From positions 1 through 64,000 of the forward strand of contig CAJNDS010002668.1 of NCBI GenBank assembly GCA_905221605.1: a stretch of 64,000 nt of DNA, written 5' to 3'. The notes beneath the pieces are model-generated. The model saw only the letters and a list, made by a program, of their open reading frames with translations. It searched no databases and was not told the origin of the DNA. The first letter of the stretch is position 1. Every line of letters starts with the position of its first letter. Of this stretch, positions 9,820 to 20,888 are shown piece after piece. A program made the position numbers and the translations under genes. The DNA comes from Symbiodinium natans (taxonomy: Eukaryota > Sar > Dinophyceae > Suessiales > Symbiodiniaceae).

Positions 9820-10616
9820 AGCTTGTTCACCCGCAGCAGTAAACCCTAAACCGTTCAAATGTAAACATCTCTACAGGCCCCTTAAGTGCTAAAGCTTGCA
9901 CGTTGTCTAGGGTGCAGGGCTGTCTCACGTGGCCGGGTTCAGTCAACCGCACTGCTCACCGACTACACGAGAGTCTTCAGAAGCCTACTGCACAAAAAGG
10001 GCTTGCGTAAAGCCTGCTGCAAAGAAAGGGGCTGCTTTACGCAAGTTGCTCAAACCCTAAATCCCTAAACCCTAGACCCCCTAACCCTGACCCCTAAGCC
10101 ACTAGCCTTCGCTGGAAGGTTTGGTTTGGAGATGAATTGGGAAGCCGACTTCCGTTGTGCTTTTCAGACTGGGAGTGCCCATTCAGTTCATCCAGGGTGA
10201 CTTTAGTCCCGTTGCTATAACGTGCTGTTCATCACTGAAGGGTGCGGTTTAGGGTTTAGGGTTTAGGGATGAGGGTTTAGGGCTGGCTTGCAAGCTCAAC
10301 TAGGGTAGAGTTGGCGCAGCCTTTCGCCCCGAAGCCTCCGATCAGGCCAGCGATGGCGATGGGCGGAGCTTGCTTGGTGGAATCAAAAACTCCAAGAGGA
10401 GCGAGAAGGCAGGTTTAGGGTAAAGGGTTTAGGGTTTAGGGTTTAGGGTCTAGGGTGTAGGGGTACAACACAGCAGTGCTATCACCTTGCAATGCTAAGA
10501 CCGGTCGAGAGGGCCGCTTCCAGAAGGGGTGGTGGGTTAGCCCCCTACCCTCAACCCTAAACCCCAAACCCTAAACCCTAAACCCTCAACCCTAAGCCCT
10601 AAACCCTAAGGCACAT

Positions 10617-10690
10617 GTATGAGCTCCATGCCCGCGGCTGCGCAACTCTGAATACCGAAGGCTTTTGGAAGACAGATTACATCCAGGCGT
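10617..10690 (+). CDS. Probable exon, unrecognised
   Basis: ATG TAT GAG CTC opens a frame reading MYELHARGCATLNTEGFWKT and on to YIQ. Composition looks coding and a CCCTAAA block lies just upstream. A GC or GT donor near 10690 would avoid the TGA at about 10704. Protein unknown. Confidence 0.35.
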
Positions 10691-10980
10691 CTTCTTTCAT
10701 CTGAGATCCATGAGCTTACTACATCAGCTGCTAGGCGATCGGATCCTGACAACTTGCATGTTCAATCTTCCTCTTTTTTTTTTTTTTTTTTGGGGGGGGG
10801 GGGGTGGCTGTTGTTCTACATGGTAAGCCCTAAGGTACCCCTAAACCCTTGGCTTAGGGTCTAGGGTTTAGGGTTGAGGACTAGCCCTACATGTGAAGCC
10901 GAGCCTCACAGACACCTTGACTGTCAACCCTGCCCTGGCATTGTCTGAGTTGGCCATCAAACCCACCCTTAAACACGGGT

Positions 10981-11108
10981 CAGGGTTTAGGGTTTAGGGT
11001 TTAGGGTTTAGGGTTTAGGGTTTAGGGTTTAGGGTTTAGGGTTTAGGGTTTAGGGTTTAGGGTTTAGGGTTCAGGGTTCAGGGTTCAGGGTTCAGGGTTT
11101 AGGGTTTA
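10981..11108 (+). repeat. Telomere-type array with a TTCAGGG block
   Basis: About twelve TTTAGGG, four TTCAGGG, then two TTTAGGG units. Confidence 0.92.
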
Positions 11109-11329
11109 GGACTTATAAGCCGGGTATACAGAGAGGGGCCCGATGAATATTTATGGGTGTAGGGTTCAGGTTTTGGGGTCCGTGGACCTATGACCTTGAA
11201 GCTATACTACGCGCAAGCCATATTGGGGCCCTTCGAAATGGGGGTTTCCGAACATCGGGGTACCTCTTTGGGGCTCCTTTGAAAAAGAACTATATAGTAT
11301 TGTGATCTAAGGGGTACCCCTTGGGATGT

Positions 11330-11432
11330 TCCCCCTTCTACAACAGTCCTTAATGGGGATTATAGTCCCCCCCTATTATAATCCCGATGAATCCCGATTA
11401 AGGGCTGTTAGTATAAGGGGGAACATCCCAAG
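11330..11432 (+). mobile_element. Introner family C, complete copy
   Basis: CTTGGGATGTTCCCCCTT and AAGGGGGAACATCCCAAG are 18-bp perfect inverted ends. ACAGTCCTTAAT and ATTAAGGGCTGT form inner arms. It starts CT and ends AG. Confidence 0.88.
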
Positions 11433-11636
11433 AAACCCCAATTTTCGGAAACCCTAAACCCTGTAACCCCTAAACCCTAAACCCTAAACCCTAAACCCTA
11501 AACCCTAAACCCTAAACCCTAAACCCTAAACAACATTTACCTCCCGGGCCCCTGTTGCACCCTGCCACCTTCACACCGAGCGTTGCTTGCCTGAGAGGCT
11601 CGAATTCTGCGCCTCGGAGATGATTAGCCCTGTTGC

Positions 11637-11722
11637 GGTTTAGGGTTTAGGGTTTAGGGTTTAGGGTTTAGGGTTTAGGGTTTAGGGTTTAGGGTTTAGG
11701 GTTTAGGGTTTAGGGTTTAGGG
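11637..11722 (+). repeat. Telomere-type array TTTAGGG
   Basis: About twelve uninterrupted TTTAGGG units. Confidence 0.93.
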
Positions 11723-11980
11723 CGTGTGCTTTCGCAGTGGCATGCTACAGCAAGGATGGTCGGGTTGCATGTTTCCAGAAAACCCACGCCTGCTTCGGGG
11801 GGGGCATTGGGTGCCCTGACCTGACTGAACCAGACTACACTTCGCGAGGCAAGAGATTGCCCCGTCGCAGAACAGGGAAGTGCGGCGAGTGCCGAAGTCT
11901 TCGGTCACGGCCATGAGACAGGCTGGGATGCAAGACCAATGGGATACAAGTTCAGGGCTCTCTTGCTTGGATGTGTAGCG

Positions 11981-12070
11981 CTAAGGGTCCATGCACCTAC
12001 ATGGTGAGCACTTCCTATGGGCTTTGGGGCCCAGGTATATAATACTGAGGTACACACACACAAGCACTAT
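11981..12070 (+). mobile_element. Introner family E, right end degraded
   Basis: CTAAGGGTCCATGCACCTAC opens it, followed by GGGCTTTGGGGCCCAGGTA and AATACTGAGGTAC. The closing CATGGACCCTTAG is replaced by CA repeat. Confidence 0.55.
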
Positions 12071-12212
12071 CCGCTTAGAGCCTGAGGACCACATGAACCC
12101 TTCAATTGGGGGCATATACCTTGTTTTACTATAAGGCTTTATATCTCCAATTAAGGCATATGAACCGTAAACCCTTTTAGGGTTCCTAAACTCTGTCCGC
12201 TTCCCACCTCGG

Positions 12213-15200
12213 GAGGTCCTTGATGACCAGATGGAGGAGATGCACGGTCTGCTGTTCGGTTCTTGTTGGTTTAGGGTTTAGGGTTTAGGGTTTAGGGCTT
12301 TTTGCATCGCTGGACCTTGGCCTTCGTCTGGCTGGCTCTTAGGACTTTAACCTTTTGGGTTGTTGAAGAAACTACAATACGGAGCCTAAAAGTTAAATTT
12401 TCAGGAGGGGTTCAGAAGTTGTCAGCCAAGGGAAACAGCAGCTGAGGAGTTTACCGTAAAGGACGCTGTCACGAGCTTTGCGGTGCTTCATGGTGGTCTG
12501 GTCGGGTCAAGCTATCAGCTATATATGCCCATGAAAGGAACATAAAGGAACACTAAGATTTCCATTTAGGCCTTCTCTCATGATCTGAACGAACTTCATG
12601 AGCTTTCAAGCCACCATTGCTATCGCAGCCAAAGAGAACGACAAGGCTCCATGGGGCTTCGGTCCGAGTAGGACTTATAGACGCTGCAGCCGGGCTTAGC
12701 AGTTAAGTCTTTCGGGTTCCCAAAAGGGGGTTTAGGACCGTCTGAGTTTTTTTTCAGTCCTGCACCCTCAACCCTTTTGAGCCCTAAATTTTATGGGCTT
12801 GTGCTTGTTGGGTTTAGAAGTACCTTACCCTAAACCCTAAACCCTAAACCCTAAACCCTTGGAAACTCCAAGTGGGCTCGGCAGCAAATCCGAGGTTTGT
12901 GATGCACGCGCACAAGCTCAAGCGATTGCTCGATGCGCAGGAGCAGGCAGAGAAGATGAAGGCCAGCAACGTGGCGTCCAGGGCCTAAAGGCTCTAGGGT
13001 TTAGGATTTTAGGGTTTTAGGGTTTAGGGCTTGGGGTTTAGGGTTTTGGGGATTAACCTTGGCTTGGAAGCCCTTTTGACTTCGCATGCAGTGGTTAGTA
13101 AGGTGGGATATGGGGATTATGGTAGGAATTCCAGGGGGATGCGATGAGCAGACTCACTAATACTAAGCCACAAGAGCTTCTACGTAAACCTGGTGTTACC
13201 GGCTTGGCGGTGCTGAACGCTTTCCTGTTTCGTTTGTTTAGGGTTTAGGGTTCAGGGTTCAGGGTTCAGGGTTCAGGGTTCAGGGTTCAGGGTTCAGGGT
13301 TTAGGGTTTAGGGTTTAGGGTTTAGGGTTTAGGGTTTAGGGTTTAGGGTTTAGGGTTTAGGAGGCCAGCTCTGTGTGAAGGAGTACGAGCTCCAGCAAGT
13401 GCGTGAGGAGCTGCTCAACATGCAGAGCCCCCGCCTCCCGGTCAACTTTAAATTTCAGGGGGGGGGGGGGGGGTAGGGTTTAGGGCTTAGGGCTTAGGGT
13501 CTAGGGTTTGGGGTTTAGGGTTTAGGGTTTAGGGTTTAGAATTTGGGTTTAGGGTTGTTGTCAACTTGGGAGGTTCATGGGTAGTGATAAGGTGAGCCTA
13601 AGGGTCCATGTACTTAACAGGGCAGTACTTGGGCCTTAAAGTACTTCCTATATAAGGACTTTGGGCCCAAGTGTATAATAATGAGGTGCGTGGACCCTTA
13701 GAGTGAGGTTATAAGAAGGGTAAGAAGCAGGGCTTCTGTAGTCATGGCTGATTCCATCCTTATTTACCCTCAACAGATAGAACGTTGCGACTACAGCCTG
13801 TGCTTTGTGCACCCTTAGCTTGGCTTACCCTGCATCCGAACTTGTTCACTCGAAAAACCATCCCAGGCAAAGGTGGCCAGAGCGTCCGAGGACTGCAGGG
13901 GACCGCACAGCAACTGGAGCGGCAGTTCATCAATAAAAGCAATTTGGCCCTGGGATGCTTGCCGTAGCTCTTTCAGGGTGGTTTAGGGTTTAGGGTGTTT
14001 AGGGTTTAGGGTTTAGGGTTTGGGGTGGAGATCGTTTGTGGCAGATGCTGGTGTCCAGCGCAGCACGACAACCCACCTAGCCTTCTGTATTTAGTCTGCA
14101 GCCTCGAGGAACCCGCGTCCCCAGATTTCCTCTAGTTCTGCGTAGAGTTACCGCTTGCCTAGCCAGTAGATGAACTGTAAACCTTTTGGGTTTCCTCATT
14201 TAGTAAGACTCCTTGTTATTGGAGGAGTAGGACAAGGGCCCTGACTTGGGTCAGAATCAGGATACAACTTAGGCTTTCATGAAGGTCATGGTTCCAGTTC
14301 GTATGGTATGGGGACTTCTTCTGGGGCTTGATCTAAGTTCTGGGCACCGTTCTTGGGAAAACATCGGGGGCCCGTGTTGCAGCATCCAGACAGCATGGTT
14401 TAGAGAAGCTACTACATGGGGGCTTCCGAGATTAGGGGTGCCTTGTTGATGCTTATTCTAAGGGGATCCTCTGTTTAGAGGCTTACATGTACGACTACTA
14501 TTTGCTTTAGAACCCCAAAAGAATAACAACATAATAATCCCTATGCTACCCTTAAAGAGGAAAAATATGTGTTTTCTCATATTTCGGGTTTCTTAAGCAA
14601 TTAGTAGACTAGGGATCCCTTATTGTCACAAACCAGCATAATCTTAGGCTCGAGCATGCCAAGAAGTTGCTCATGCAACGTGACGCTGCATGCCGGCTGG
14701 CGGAGTCCGAGCGACCGTGGTTGCAAACAGCTTTTGGTATATATATATATATGTATTTATTTATTTACATGTATCTTTGTATTTATATTTATGGCTTTGT
14801 TTATTTATGTATACGTTACGGCATGGTGGTCTTGATTGACGTCGCATACTGGCCAGCGTAGAGTCCCCGACGCCCAAAAATTACAATCGCGCGCTTTTAG
14901 GGTTTTAGGGTTTAGGGTTTAGGGTTTAGGGGCATCTGTCCAGGAACTATCAGCTGCGAGAGCAGCTCGCGGCCATGCAGAACGTGGCCAACAACTCGCA
15001 GGCCATCAGATGGTCTTCCCCTACAAGTAGGGGCCCCCTTACTATACTAACCTTCGTTAAGGGAGTTATAACCTACATAGTACTACTTATAACCCAATTT
15101 AGGGCCCTTATAACCTTATTTGTAACTAGGAGGCCCTTACATGTAAGAATCTAAGGACTCCTCTCTTAGGGTGTTTTGGGCCCAAAGGCGTTCTTATGTA

Positions 15201-18001
15201 AGGTTTTTGTTGGGGGCTATTTTAAGCCTAAGGGCTCGGGTTTAATTCCGCAATGACCAGGAATCACGCCTGTGCGCCAGGCAGCTCAGAGGGTGCCGAG
15301 GGATGAGCACCCTAAACCCTAGCCCTAAACCCTAAACCCTAAACCCTAAACCCTAAACCCTAAGCCCTAAGCCCTAAACCCTAAACCCTAAACCCGAACC
15401 CTGAACCCTAAACCCTAGGGCAAAGCGAAACCTTACAAAGTCCCTCAACACCCCCATGGTGCGCAAGCTCACTTTGGTTGTGGAAAGCAGGGGCCCCGTT
15501 CTATACTATCTATAGTTAAGTGACTTTTTGCTTAAGTTAGGATCCTTTTACCAAACTATAGTTAAGTGACTTTTTGCTTAAGTTAGGATCCTTGTAACCC
15601 AATCTAGGGCCCCCAGAACTCTGCTTGTAACTAGGGGGGCGCCCTTGTAGGGCCGCTAAACCCTACAATAGAAACTACAGGGGTTTTTTAAGGGCCATCC
15701 ACACTATTCTCTAGGGTTTATGGTTTGTTCAGTTGATTTCTTCATGCGCCAATGCTCTGGGGAACCCCAAGGCTTGGCAAGAAATGGGGTTTAGGGTTTA
15801 GGGTTTAGAGTTTAAGGTTTAGCGTTATGGGTTATTCGGATTTAGGGTTTAGGGTTAAGTGTGGATTGAATATTCAGTGGCCTCCCGGGCACAGAGGTTC
15901 CTCGAAGGGGAGGTGGAGGGGGGGGGGGGGGGGTTGGGGGGAGGAGTTCGGCTTTAACTTTAGGATTTAGGTGAGGGTAAAAGCATTACTGAATTATCCT
16001 AGGCAGGCCAACGACTGAGGCGCCCGATTCACTGCATGTCGCCCGACAGACGTGACCCCTCATTTAGTTCAGGGTTGAGGGTTTGATAGGGCTTGGGCTT
16101 CAGGGGTTAGGATTCTGATTCTGACATTTCGAGCTTTAGGGGTTGAGGAGCGGCTTTGGGTTCTTAACGTTTCGTTAGAGTATGTTGAGGCTTTTTAGGG
16201 CACACGGTTTAGGGTCTAGGGTTACAATCTGTTTGGGGTGTGAGGATAGTCGGCCTGAACGTCCTGGCCCTGTGTAGATTCGACTGCCTGCAAGCAGATC
16301 CCTAAACCCTAAACCCTATAAGCCCTAAACACTAAACCCTAAACCCTAAACCCCCTGCAGCAGATCCTCATGAACACCACTGCGACCATCGCCGTACCTC
16401 CATCTCCCGAAGCGCCGCCCCTGCCCCCTACCACGGGCCAGGAGAGGCCTTCTTGCTAGACCCTAAACCCTACACCCGAAACCCTACGACGTGCCAGGAG
16501 AGGCCTTCTTGCTAGCCCAGCTGTGCCACTTTTTGCCCCTTTTTTGGCTCAAGGCCCTTGTAAAACCCTAAACGCCCTAAGCCCCAAGCCCTAAGCCCCT
16601 GGCCCCTAAGCCCTGAGCCCTGAGCCCTACGCCCCTGGCCCCTAAGCCCTGAGCCCTGAGCCCTAAGCCCTAAGCCCTAAGCCCACGAAAAGGGTACCCT
16701 TATTCTACTATAGTTGCTGGGCTACGGGGCCTTTCTTCCTTCCTTGGACCAGGGGCCCGGCCACGCCTTGCGGCTTAGAGTTTCGGGCGTTAGGGCAACC
16801 TACATAGGGCTTCAACCTGGAAGCCCAAACCCTAAGGGTTTAGGGTTTAGGGTTTAGGGTTTAGGGTTTAGGGTTTAGGGTTTAGGGTTAGGGTTTAGGG
16901 TTTAGGGTCTAGGGTTTAGGGTTTAGGGTTTAGGGTTTAGGGTGTAGGGTTAGGGTTTCAGAAAAAAGGGTGATTGTTTAGGGTTCAGGGTTTAGGGCAA
17001 CCCGAGCACGGAAGGAGCTGGTCTTGCATCGCCTGGAGCGAGCCCAAACAGTTCTTGAGCTACTTGGTCCGTCTGGCACATGGATTGGGTAACCCTAAAC
17101 CCTAAACCCTAAACCCCAAACCCTAAACCCTAAACCCTTTAGAGGGTTCAGGTTCCCTCGAAGGGGCCTTCGGCCCCCAAACCACTGTGGAGTTCGCGGT
17201 AATGTTGTGGGTTCTTCTGGCTTGGGCACCGACGCGGGGCAGCCAGACTTGTAGAGGAAGGGTTGAGGGTTGAGGGTTGAGGGTTGAGGGTTTAGGGTTT
17301 AGGGTTTAGGGTTTAGGGTTTGGGGTCAGCGGCCTCCTTTTTTTAGGGCGACAAGAGGTGTAAGGCTTTCCATACTTCGAAAGCCACATCATTCTGTCAC
17401 CGCCGAAGGCTTTAGGGTTTAGGGTTTAGGGTTTAGGGTCTAGGGTCTAGGGTCTAGGGTTTAGGATTTAGGGTTTAGGGTTTAGGGTTTAGGGTTTAGG
17501 GTTTAGGGATAGGTTGGGCAGAGTCTGCCGATGTCATTTAGCAAGGACCTGGGCTTCAAAGTACCACCCCAAGATCAAGGCAGGCCAGCTTGTCCTTAGT
17601 TTAGGGTTTAGGGTTTAGGGTTTAGGGTTCAGGGTGTGTTTGCAGGACCTTGGCAGGTAGTCTGCCGTTGTGTGTTGTTTCTTGTCAGGCGGGTGCTGGC
17701 AGGTTCATGGGTAGTAAAGGCTGTAGGTCGTCGGTTTTCTACAGCCGCAAATGGTCATTGAGCTCATGACCTTCGTGGTACTCATAACCCGACATAAAGC
17801 TACCCATGACAGGGCCCTTAGACCCCTACCTAATTAGGGCTACTCAAGTTTTCTTCCAATTGAGGGCCCCTTCTTATAACTTTGGGACCCCTCCTTGTAC
17901 ACCACCCGGCCCATAATCGTCGTAATGTTAACTGATCCCTCGCATGAACGACCCGGCAAGAGCCGGAAACACGCACGCACACACGCACGCACGCACGCAC
18001 G

Positions 18002-18043
<42 letters not shown>

Positions 18044-18061
18044 CACACACACACACACACA

Positions 18062-18093
<32 letters not shown>

Positions 18094-19716
18094 GTGGGCT
18101 TAGGCTCTAGGATGTAGGGTTTAGGGTTTGTCCGAGATTGGGTTCAAACAGGGTTTAGGGCAAGAACAAGAAGCGCATGTGGGCAGGCGCGCATGCTGGA
18201 CGACTCGGAGGAGGAAGATGATATGATCGAGATCCCAGGCTCGCATGAGTCCGTATACTTGCTTGAAGTAATTTGCAAAGTTAGAACGCCCGATAGTGAA
18301 GGAATTTGTCTTTTGGCAACGAAGACGACCACGATGAAGAAGAAGAATAAGCTGTAAGCACTGATAATCAAGAAGAGGGTTGTGAGGCCGAAAAAGAGAC
18401 TTCCAGCCTGGCGGGTGTTCAAAATTCCTGTAGGATTAGCTGCATAGGGTTTAAGGTTTAGGGTTTAGGGTTTAGGGTTTGCATGCATTTGTGCCATGTG
18501 CCGTTGTCGGGGCGAGAGGGTAGGGAGACCTAAATCAACTCCTGAACTGCAGTTCGAGTGACACAGCCAAGCCTATCGCAAGACGGTGGTGCGGACTGCC
18601 TCCTCACTGAGTAGAAGAACAATAAGAAGAAGAGCAATAATTGGCATAAGAAGTTGTCCCGGTAGGTGTCTTAGTCTAGTAACTCTAGTAGTAGAACAAG
18701 GAGGGAGGAACAGATCGAGAGAGAGATATCACAACCAAAAGGGCAAGAAGCGAGAGCGAGCGCGACTGCTGCGACGATATCTTCGCCAGCCTTGAAGTCC
18801 TACTCGGTTTCCCCTTGGGATGTTGCATATTTTCCCTTATTGGGTTTAAGAGGATCATATTCAGGAATATGTTTCAGAGGGTTTTAAGGCCCATCCTAGC
18901 TTACGAAAACCCTGCTTGCATGCAGGTGCCGTGCCAACTACTGCGTTGCAGACGACACAGAAGCCAGCGGCAGAAGAGCTGCTCGTGCTGCTTTACTGTA
19001 GGGCTTTGGCTTCTGCAGTTTTGTGGATGCTTCCCTTGAGTGGCCTACACCGACCGTACACAGGGATCCCTAAACCCCAAAAACCCTAAGTCAAAGCACC
19101 TAATATAGGGGTCGGAATACTGACTTATAATATTCCCTTATGGTCCCTAATATAAAAATATTTCACAAACCGCCAAAACCCCATTCTAGTTAGTAAGGCC
19201 CCTTAGGGTTTAGGGTTTAGGGTTTAGGGTTTAGGGTTTATAGTACTGTATGCATGCATGGGCGTACTGTTGCGACCTCAGCATCCCAAACCTGCCTCCG
19301 CGGCTTTTCAGGTTTGGGGTTAAAAGGGTTTATGGGGTCGTATACCCTAATAGGGATTATAGTAGTACAGAACCTTAAAAAGGGTTTATGGTTCATATAC
19401 CTTAATAGGGATTATAGTAGTACAGGGTAATATGGCCCCAATTTGTGGGGTTCATTTGGTCCCGAAGGCAACCCAACCTGCTGAAGCTCATGTCGATGTG
19501 CATGTGAAGATACAGACGGTTTTTTAACATTCCACTCTGAGCCCTAAACCCTAAACCGACCCTAAACCCAAAACCCTAAACCCTGAACCCTAAACCCTAA
19601 ACCCTACACCCTGAACCTCAGGGAAGAGGAGGTGGAGCAGACGGATCCACGCGCGGAGTACTTGCGACAGTCTCAGAAGCAGCGGAACCTTTGGCATGCA
19701 ACGGAAGAGATTTCCA
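12213..19716 (+). CDS. Exon series of an unrecognised coiled-coil-rich protein (possibly the channel N-terminus)
   Basis: Short unique blocks between telomeric arrays and introners have coding-like frames on + : 12213-12267 (EVLDDQMEEMHGLLFG), 12431 to about 12510 (ETAAEEFTVKDAV), about 12884-12980 (HAHKLKRLLDAQEQAEKMKA), about 13366-13440 (VKEYELQQVREELLNMQ), about 14938-15010 (NYQLREQLAAMQNVANN), about 16358-16440 (QQILMNTTATIAVPPSPEAP), about 16997-17080 (ARKELVLHRLERAQTVLELL), about 18188-18240 (ARMLDDSEEEDDMIEIPGSH) and 19622-19716 (EEEVEQTDPRAEYLRQSQK). Heptad-like Leu, Glu and Lys spacing suggests coiled coil. Some are certainly exons by composition and AG/G-N borders, but I could not prove that all belong to one protein. 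They run straight into the channel gene on the same strand, so they may encode a long cytosolic N-terminal extension. Confidence 0.4.
12316..12430 (+). mobile_element. Introner family I, copy 1
   Basis: It starts CTTGGCCTTCGTCTGGC and ends GTTGTCAGCCAAG. Flanks are GGAC and GGAA. The interior (TTAGGACTTTAACC, GGGTTGTTGAAGAAACTAC) is the same as at 52684 and 58294. It is followed by a probable exon at 12431. Confidence 0.75.
13096..13170 (+). mobile_element. Inverted-repeat family P, copy 1
   Basis: TTAGTAAGGTGGGATATGG with GGGATTATGG and AATTCCAGGGGGATGCG resembles the second copy at 34040-34150. The ends are less clear than in other families. Confidence 0.4.
13236..13360 (+). repeat. Telomere-type array TTTAGGG/TTCAGGG
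   Basis: Seven consecutive TTCAGGG units, then about nine TTTAGGG units, directly before a coding-like block. Confidence 0.92.
13598..13701 (+). mobile_element. Introner family E, complete copy
   Basis: CTAAGGGTCCATGTACTTAA and GAGGTGCGTGGACCCTTAG are inverted ends. AGTACTTGGGCC pairs with GGGCCCAAGTGT. It starts CT and ends AG. Confidence 0.8.
14425..14490 (+). mobile_element. Inverted-repeat family K, copy 1 (partial)
   Basis: GGGGCTTCCGAGATTAGGGG, TTATTCTAAGGGGATCC and TTTAGAGGCTTACA match in order the element at 48402-48500 and, less well, 58965-59085. Confidence 0.45.
14494..14608. mobile_element. Introner family H, copy 2
   Basis: CTACTATTTGCTTTAGAA and TTTCTTAAGCAATTAGTAG are the inverted ends; ATAATCCCTATGCTACCCTTA is the shared core. 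Confidence 0.75.
15021..15146 (+). mobile_element. Introner-like family A copy
   Basis: CTACAAGTAGGGGCCCCCTT at the left and AGGAGGCCCTTACATGTAAG at the right enclose the usual CTATACTAAC / TATAACC arms. A nearly identical element is at 31436-31551. Confidence 0.75.
15309..15418 (-). repeat. Telomere-type array CCCTAAA
   Basis: About fifteen units, mainly CCCTAAA with some CCCTAAG and CCCTGAA. Confidence 0.9.
15489..15650 (+). mobile_element. Introner-like family A with an internal tandem duplication
   Basis: The ends are GGGGCCCC and GCGCCCTTGTAG. The arm CTATAGTTAAGTGACTTTTT through AGTTAGGATCCTT is present twice, at about 15513 and 15559. Confidence 0.7.
16437..16515 (+). repeat. 23-bp direct repeat bracketing telomeric repeat
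   Basis: A 23-bp sequence beginning GCCAGGAGAGGCC and ending GCTAG occurs at 16437-16459 and 16493-16515, with CCCTAAACCCTACACCC between. The first copy is the end of a coding-like block, so an exon edge seems to have been duplicated. Confidence 0.8.
16508..16726 (+). mobile_element. Introner family B, enlarged by internal CCCTAAG/CCCTGAG repeat
   Basis: CTTGCTAGCCCAG and the TTTTGCCCCTTTTTTGG segment open it; AAGGGTACCCTTATT and GCTGGGCTAC close it. About 110 bp of CCCTAAGC/CCCTGAGC-type repeat fills the middle. Confidence 0.6.
16837..16960 (+). repeat. Telomere-type array TTTAGGG
   Basis: About seventeen units, ending within about 40 bp of a probable exon at about 16997. Confidence 0.92.
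17411..17509 (+). repeat. Telomere-type array TTTAGGG
   Basis: About fourteen units, three of them TCTAGGG in a row. A related array with TTGAGGG units lies at 17254-17327. Confidence 0.9.
17970..18092. repeat. (CA)n microsatellite with CGCA interruptions
   Basis: ACGCACGC units are followed by about 90 bp of CA. Long open frames here are repeat artefacts. Confidence 0.93.
18821..18900 (+). mobile_element. Inverted-repeat family L, copy 1
   Basis: GGGTTTAAGAGGATCATATT, AGGAATATGTTTCAGAGGG and GGCCCATCCTAG occur in the same order at 42369-42500. Confidence 0.5.
19096..19204 (+). mobile_element. Inverted-repeat family M, copy 1
   Basis: CTAATATAGGGGTCGGAATA opens it and CTAGTTAGTAAGGCCCC closes it; TTCCCTTATGGTCCC is internal. 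Other copies lie at 38953-39065, 39194-39302 (inverted) and about 50393-50510. Confidence 0.6.
19316..19468 (-). mobile_element. Introner family D with internal tandem duplication
   Basis: Reverse orientation relative to 30664. GGTTTATGG...CGTATACC and AATAGGGATTATAGTAGTAC occur twice, and the end GTTCATTTGGTCCCGAAG is the family terminus. Confidence 0.7.
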
Positions 19717-19761
19717 GGGTTTAGGGTCAGGGTTTAGGGTTAGTGTTTAGGTTTCAGGGCC

Positions 19762-19895
19762 CTACAAGTAGGGGCCCCCCTAGTTATGAGCAGACAGCCC
19801 CTAAACTGGGTTGTGAGTATCAGAACTTAGGTCATACGTCCCTAAACTAAGTTGGTAGAACAAAGGCCTTACTGGTAAGGGGGCCCCTCCTTGTA
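19762..19895 (+). mobile_element. Introner-like family A, complete copy
   Basis: CTACAAGTAGGGGCCCC and GGGGGCCCCTCCTTGTA are inverted ends around the TTATGAGCAG / GTTATAAG-type arms. It lies directly after the 19622-19716 exon. Confidence 0.8.
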
Positions 19896-20117
19896 CGCCT
19901 CATTAGTACCCCAGAACCATGAGGGAAGGAAGAGATCGAAATTCGAACGGCTCTGGGCTCATCAGTCGCCCTAAACCCTAAACCCTAAACCCTAAACACT
20001 AAACCCTAAACCCTAACCCTAAACCCTAAACCCTAAACCCTAAACCCTAAACCCTTTCAGCTGTAACCTTGAGCTGACCGGGTGGACCGCAAGCCTTTTT
20101 TGGGAAATTTTTCTTTT

Positions 20118-20227
20118 CTGACTATAGTTAAGGGACTTATAACCTATAGCCTAAGTTAAGATCCTTATAACCCAATTTTAGTAGGGTCCTGAAAAACTCT
20201 ACTCCAGCGGGGGGCCCCTCCTTGTAG
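20118..20227 (+). mobile_element. Introner-like family A, left end decayed
   Basis: ACTATAGTTAAGGGACTTATAACC and GTTAAGATCC-type arms, quoted in part, precede a clean right end GGGGCCCCTCCTTGTAG. The left CTACAAGG is not recognisable. Confidence 0.55.
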
Positions 20228-20819
20228 GAATGGCTGGACTGTGATTTCGGACGACGTTAATTTTCAATTCTGAGCTTCTTTGGGCGCGTGGCGCCCTTTG
20301 CATGATCGACCCATGTGCCCCAAGTTCTCGGATATATCAGGATTGAGTTGGCCGCGAAGAGGTAGGACAAGTCGGTGCAATGTTGCTTTGGGCTGAAGAC
20401 ACCGGACAAGAGATCTGGAAGCAGTTCCTCTATAGTGCATATCTCATTGTACGATCGGAGTGTGCATTGACTGTTTGATGTAGCGTCTCGCAGATACACT
20501 ATGAGCAGACAAAAGTAAGCGAACCTGCATAGGTACATGTATACATATATACATCTAAGTATCTACACCTATGGTCATTTGTCTAAATTTGGTCCCTTGT
20601 GGGGTTACAATTAGAAGGCAGCCCCTAATATGTACGGTACAGTACCCAAACAGGGACCATCAGTTTGAGAACTCACCATATACACACATACACACCTTTA
20701 AGCCCCAAGCCCCGCATGCAAGATACCCTGGCACTTGAATACGTGATCTCAGTCACACAGGATTTTGAGAGGATGGCCTGCCGGAAGCACCTTAGTATAC
20801 CTGAGTAAGGTCCTACGTT

Positions 20820-20882
20820 GCCCTAAACCCCAAACCCCAAACCCCAAACCCCAAACCCTAAACCCTAAACCCTAAACCCTAA
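20820..20882 (-). repeat. Telomere-type array, CCCCAAA then CCCTAAA
   Basis: Five CCCCAAA units pass into four CCCTAAA units, stopping a few bases before the AG of the channel exon at 20889. Confidence 0.9.
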
Positions 20883-20888
20883 GTCCAG

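Noticed and set aside
16541-16554. TTTTTTGGCTCAAG as a second relict spliced leader
   Set aside because: It lies in a family-B element where other copies read TTTTTTGGGTTCA, and no gene start follows; more likely a chance variant.
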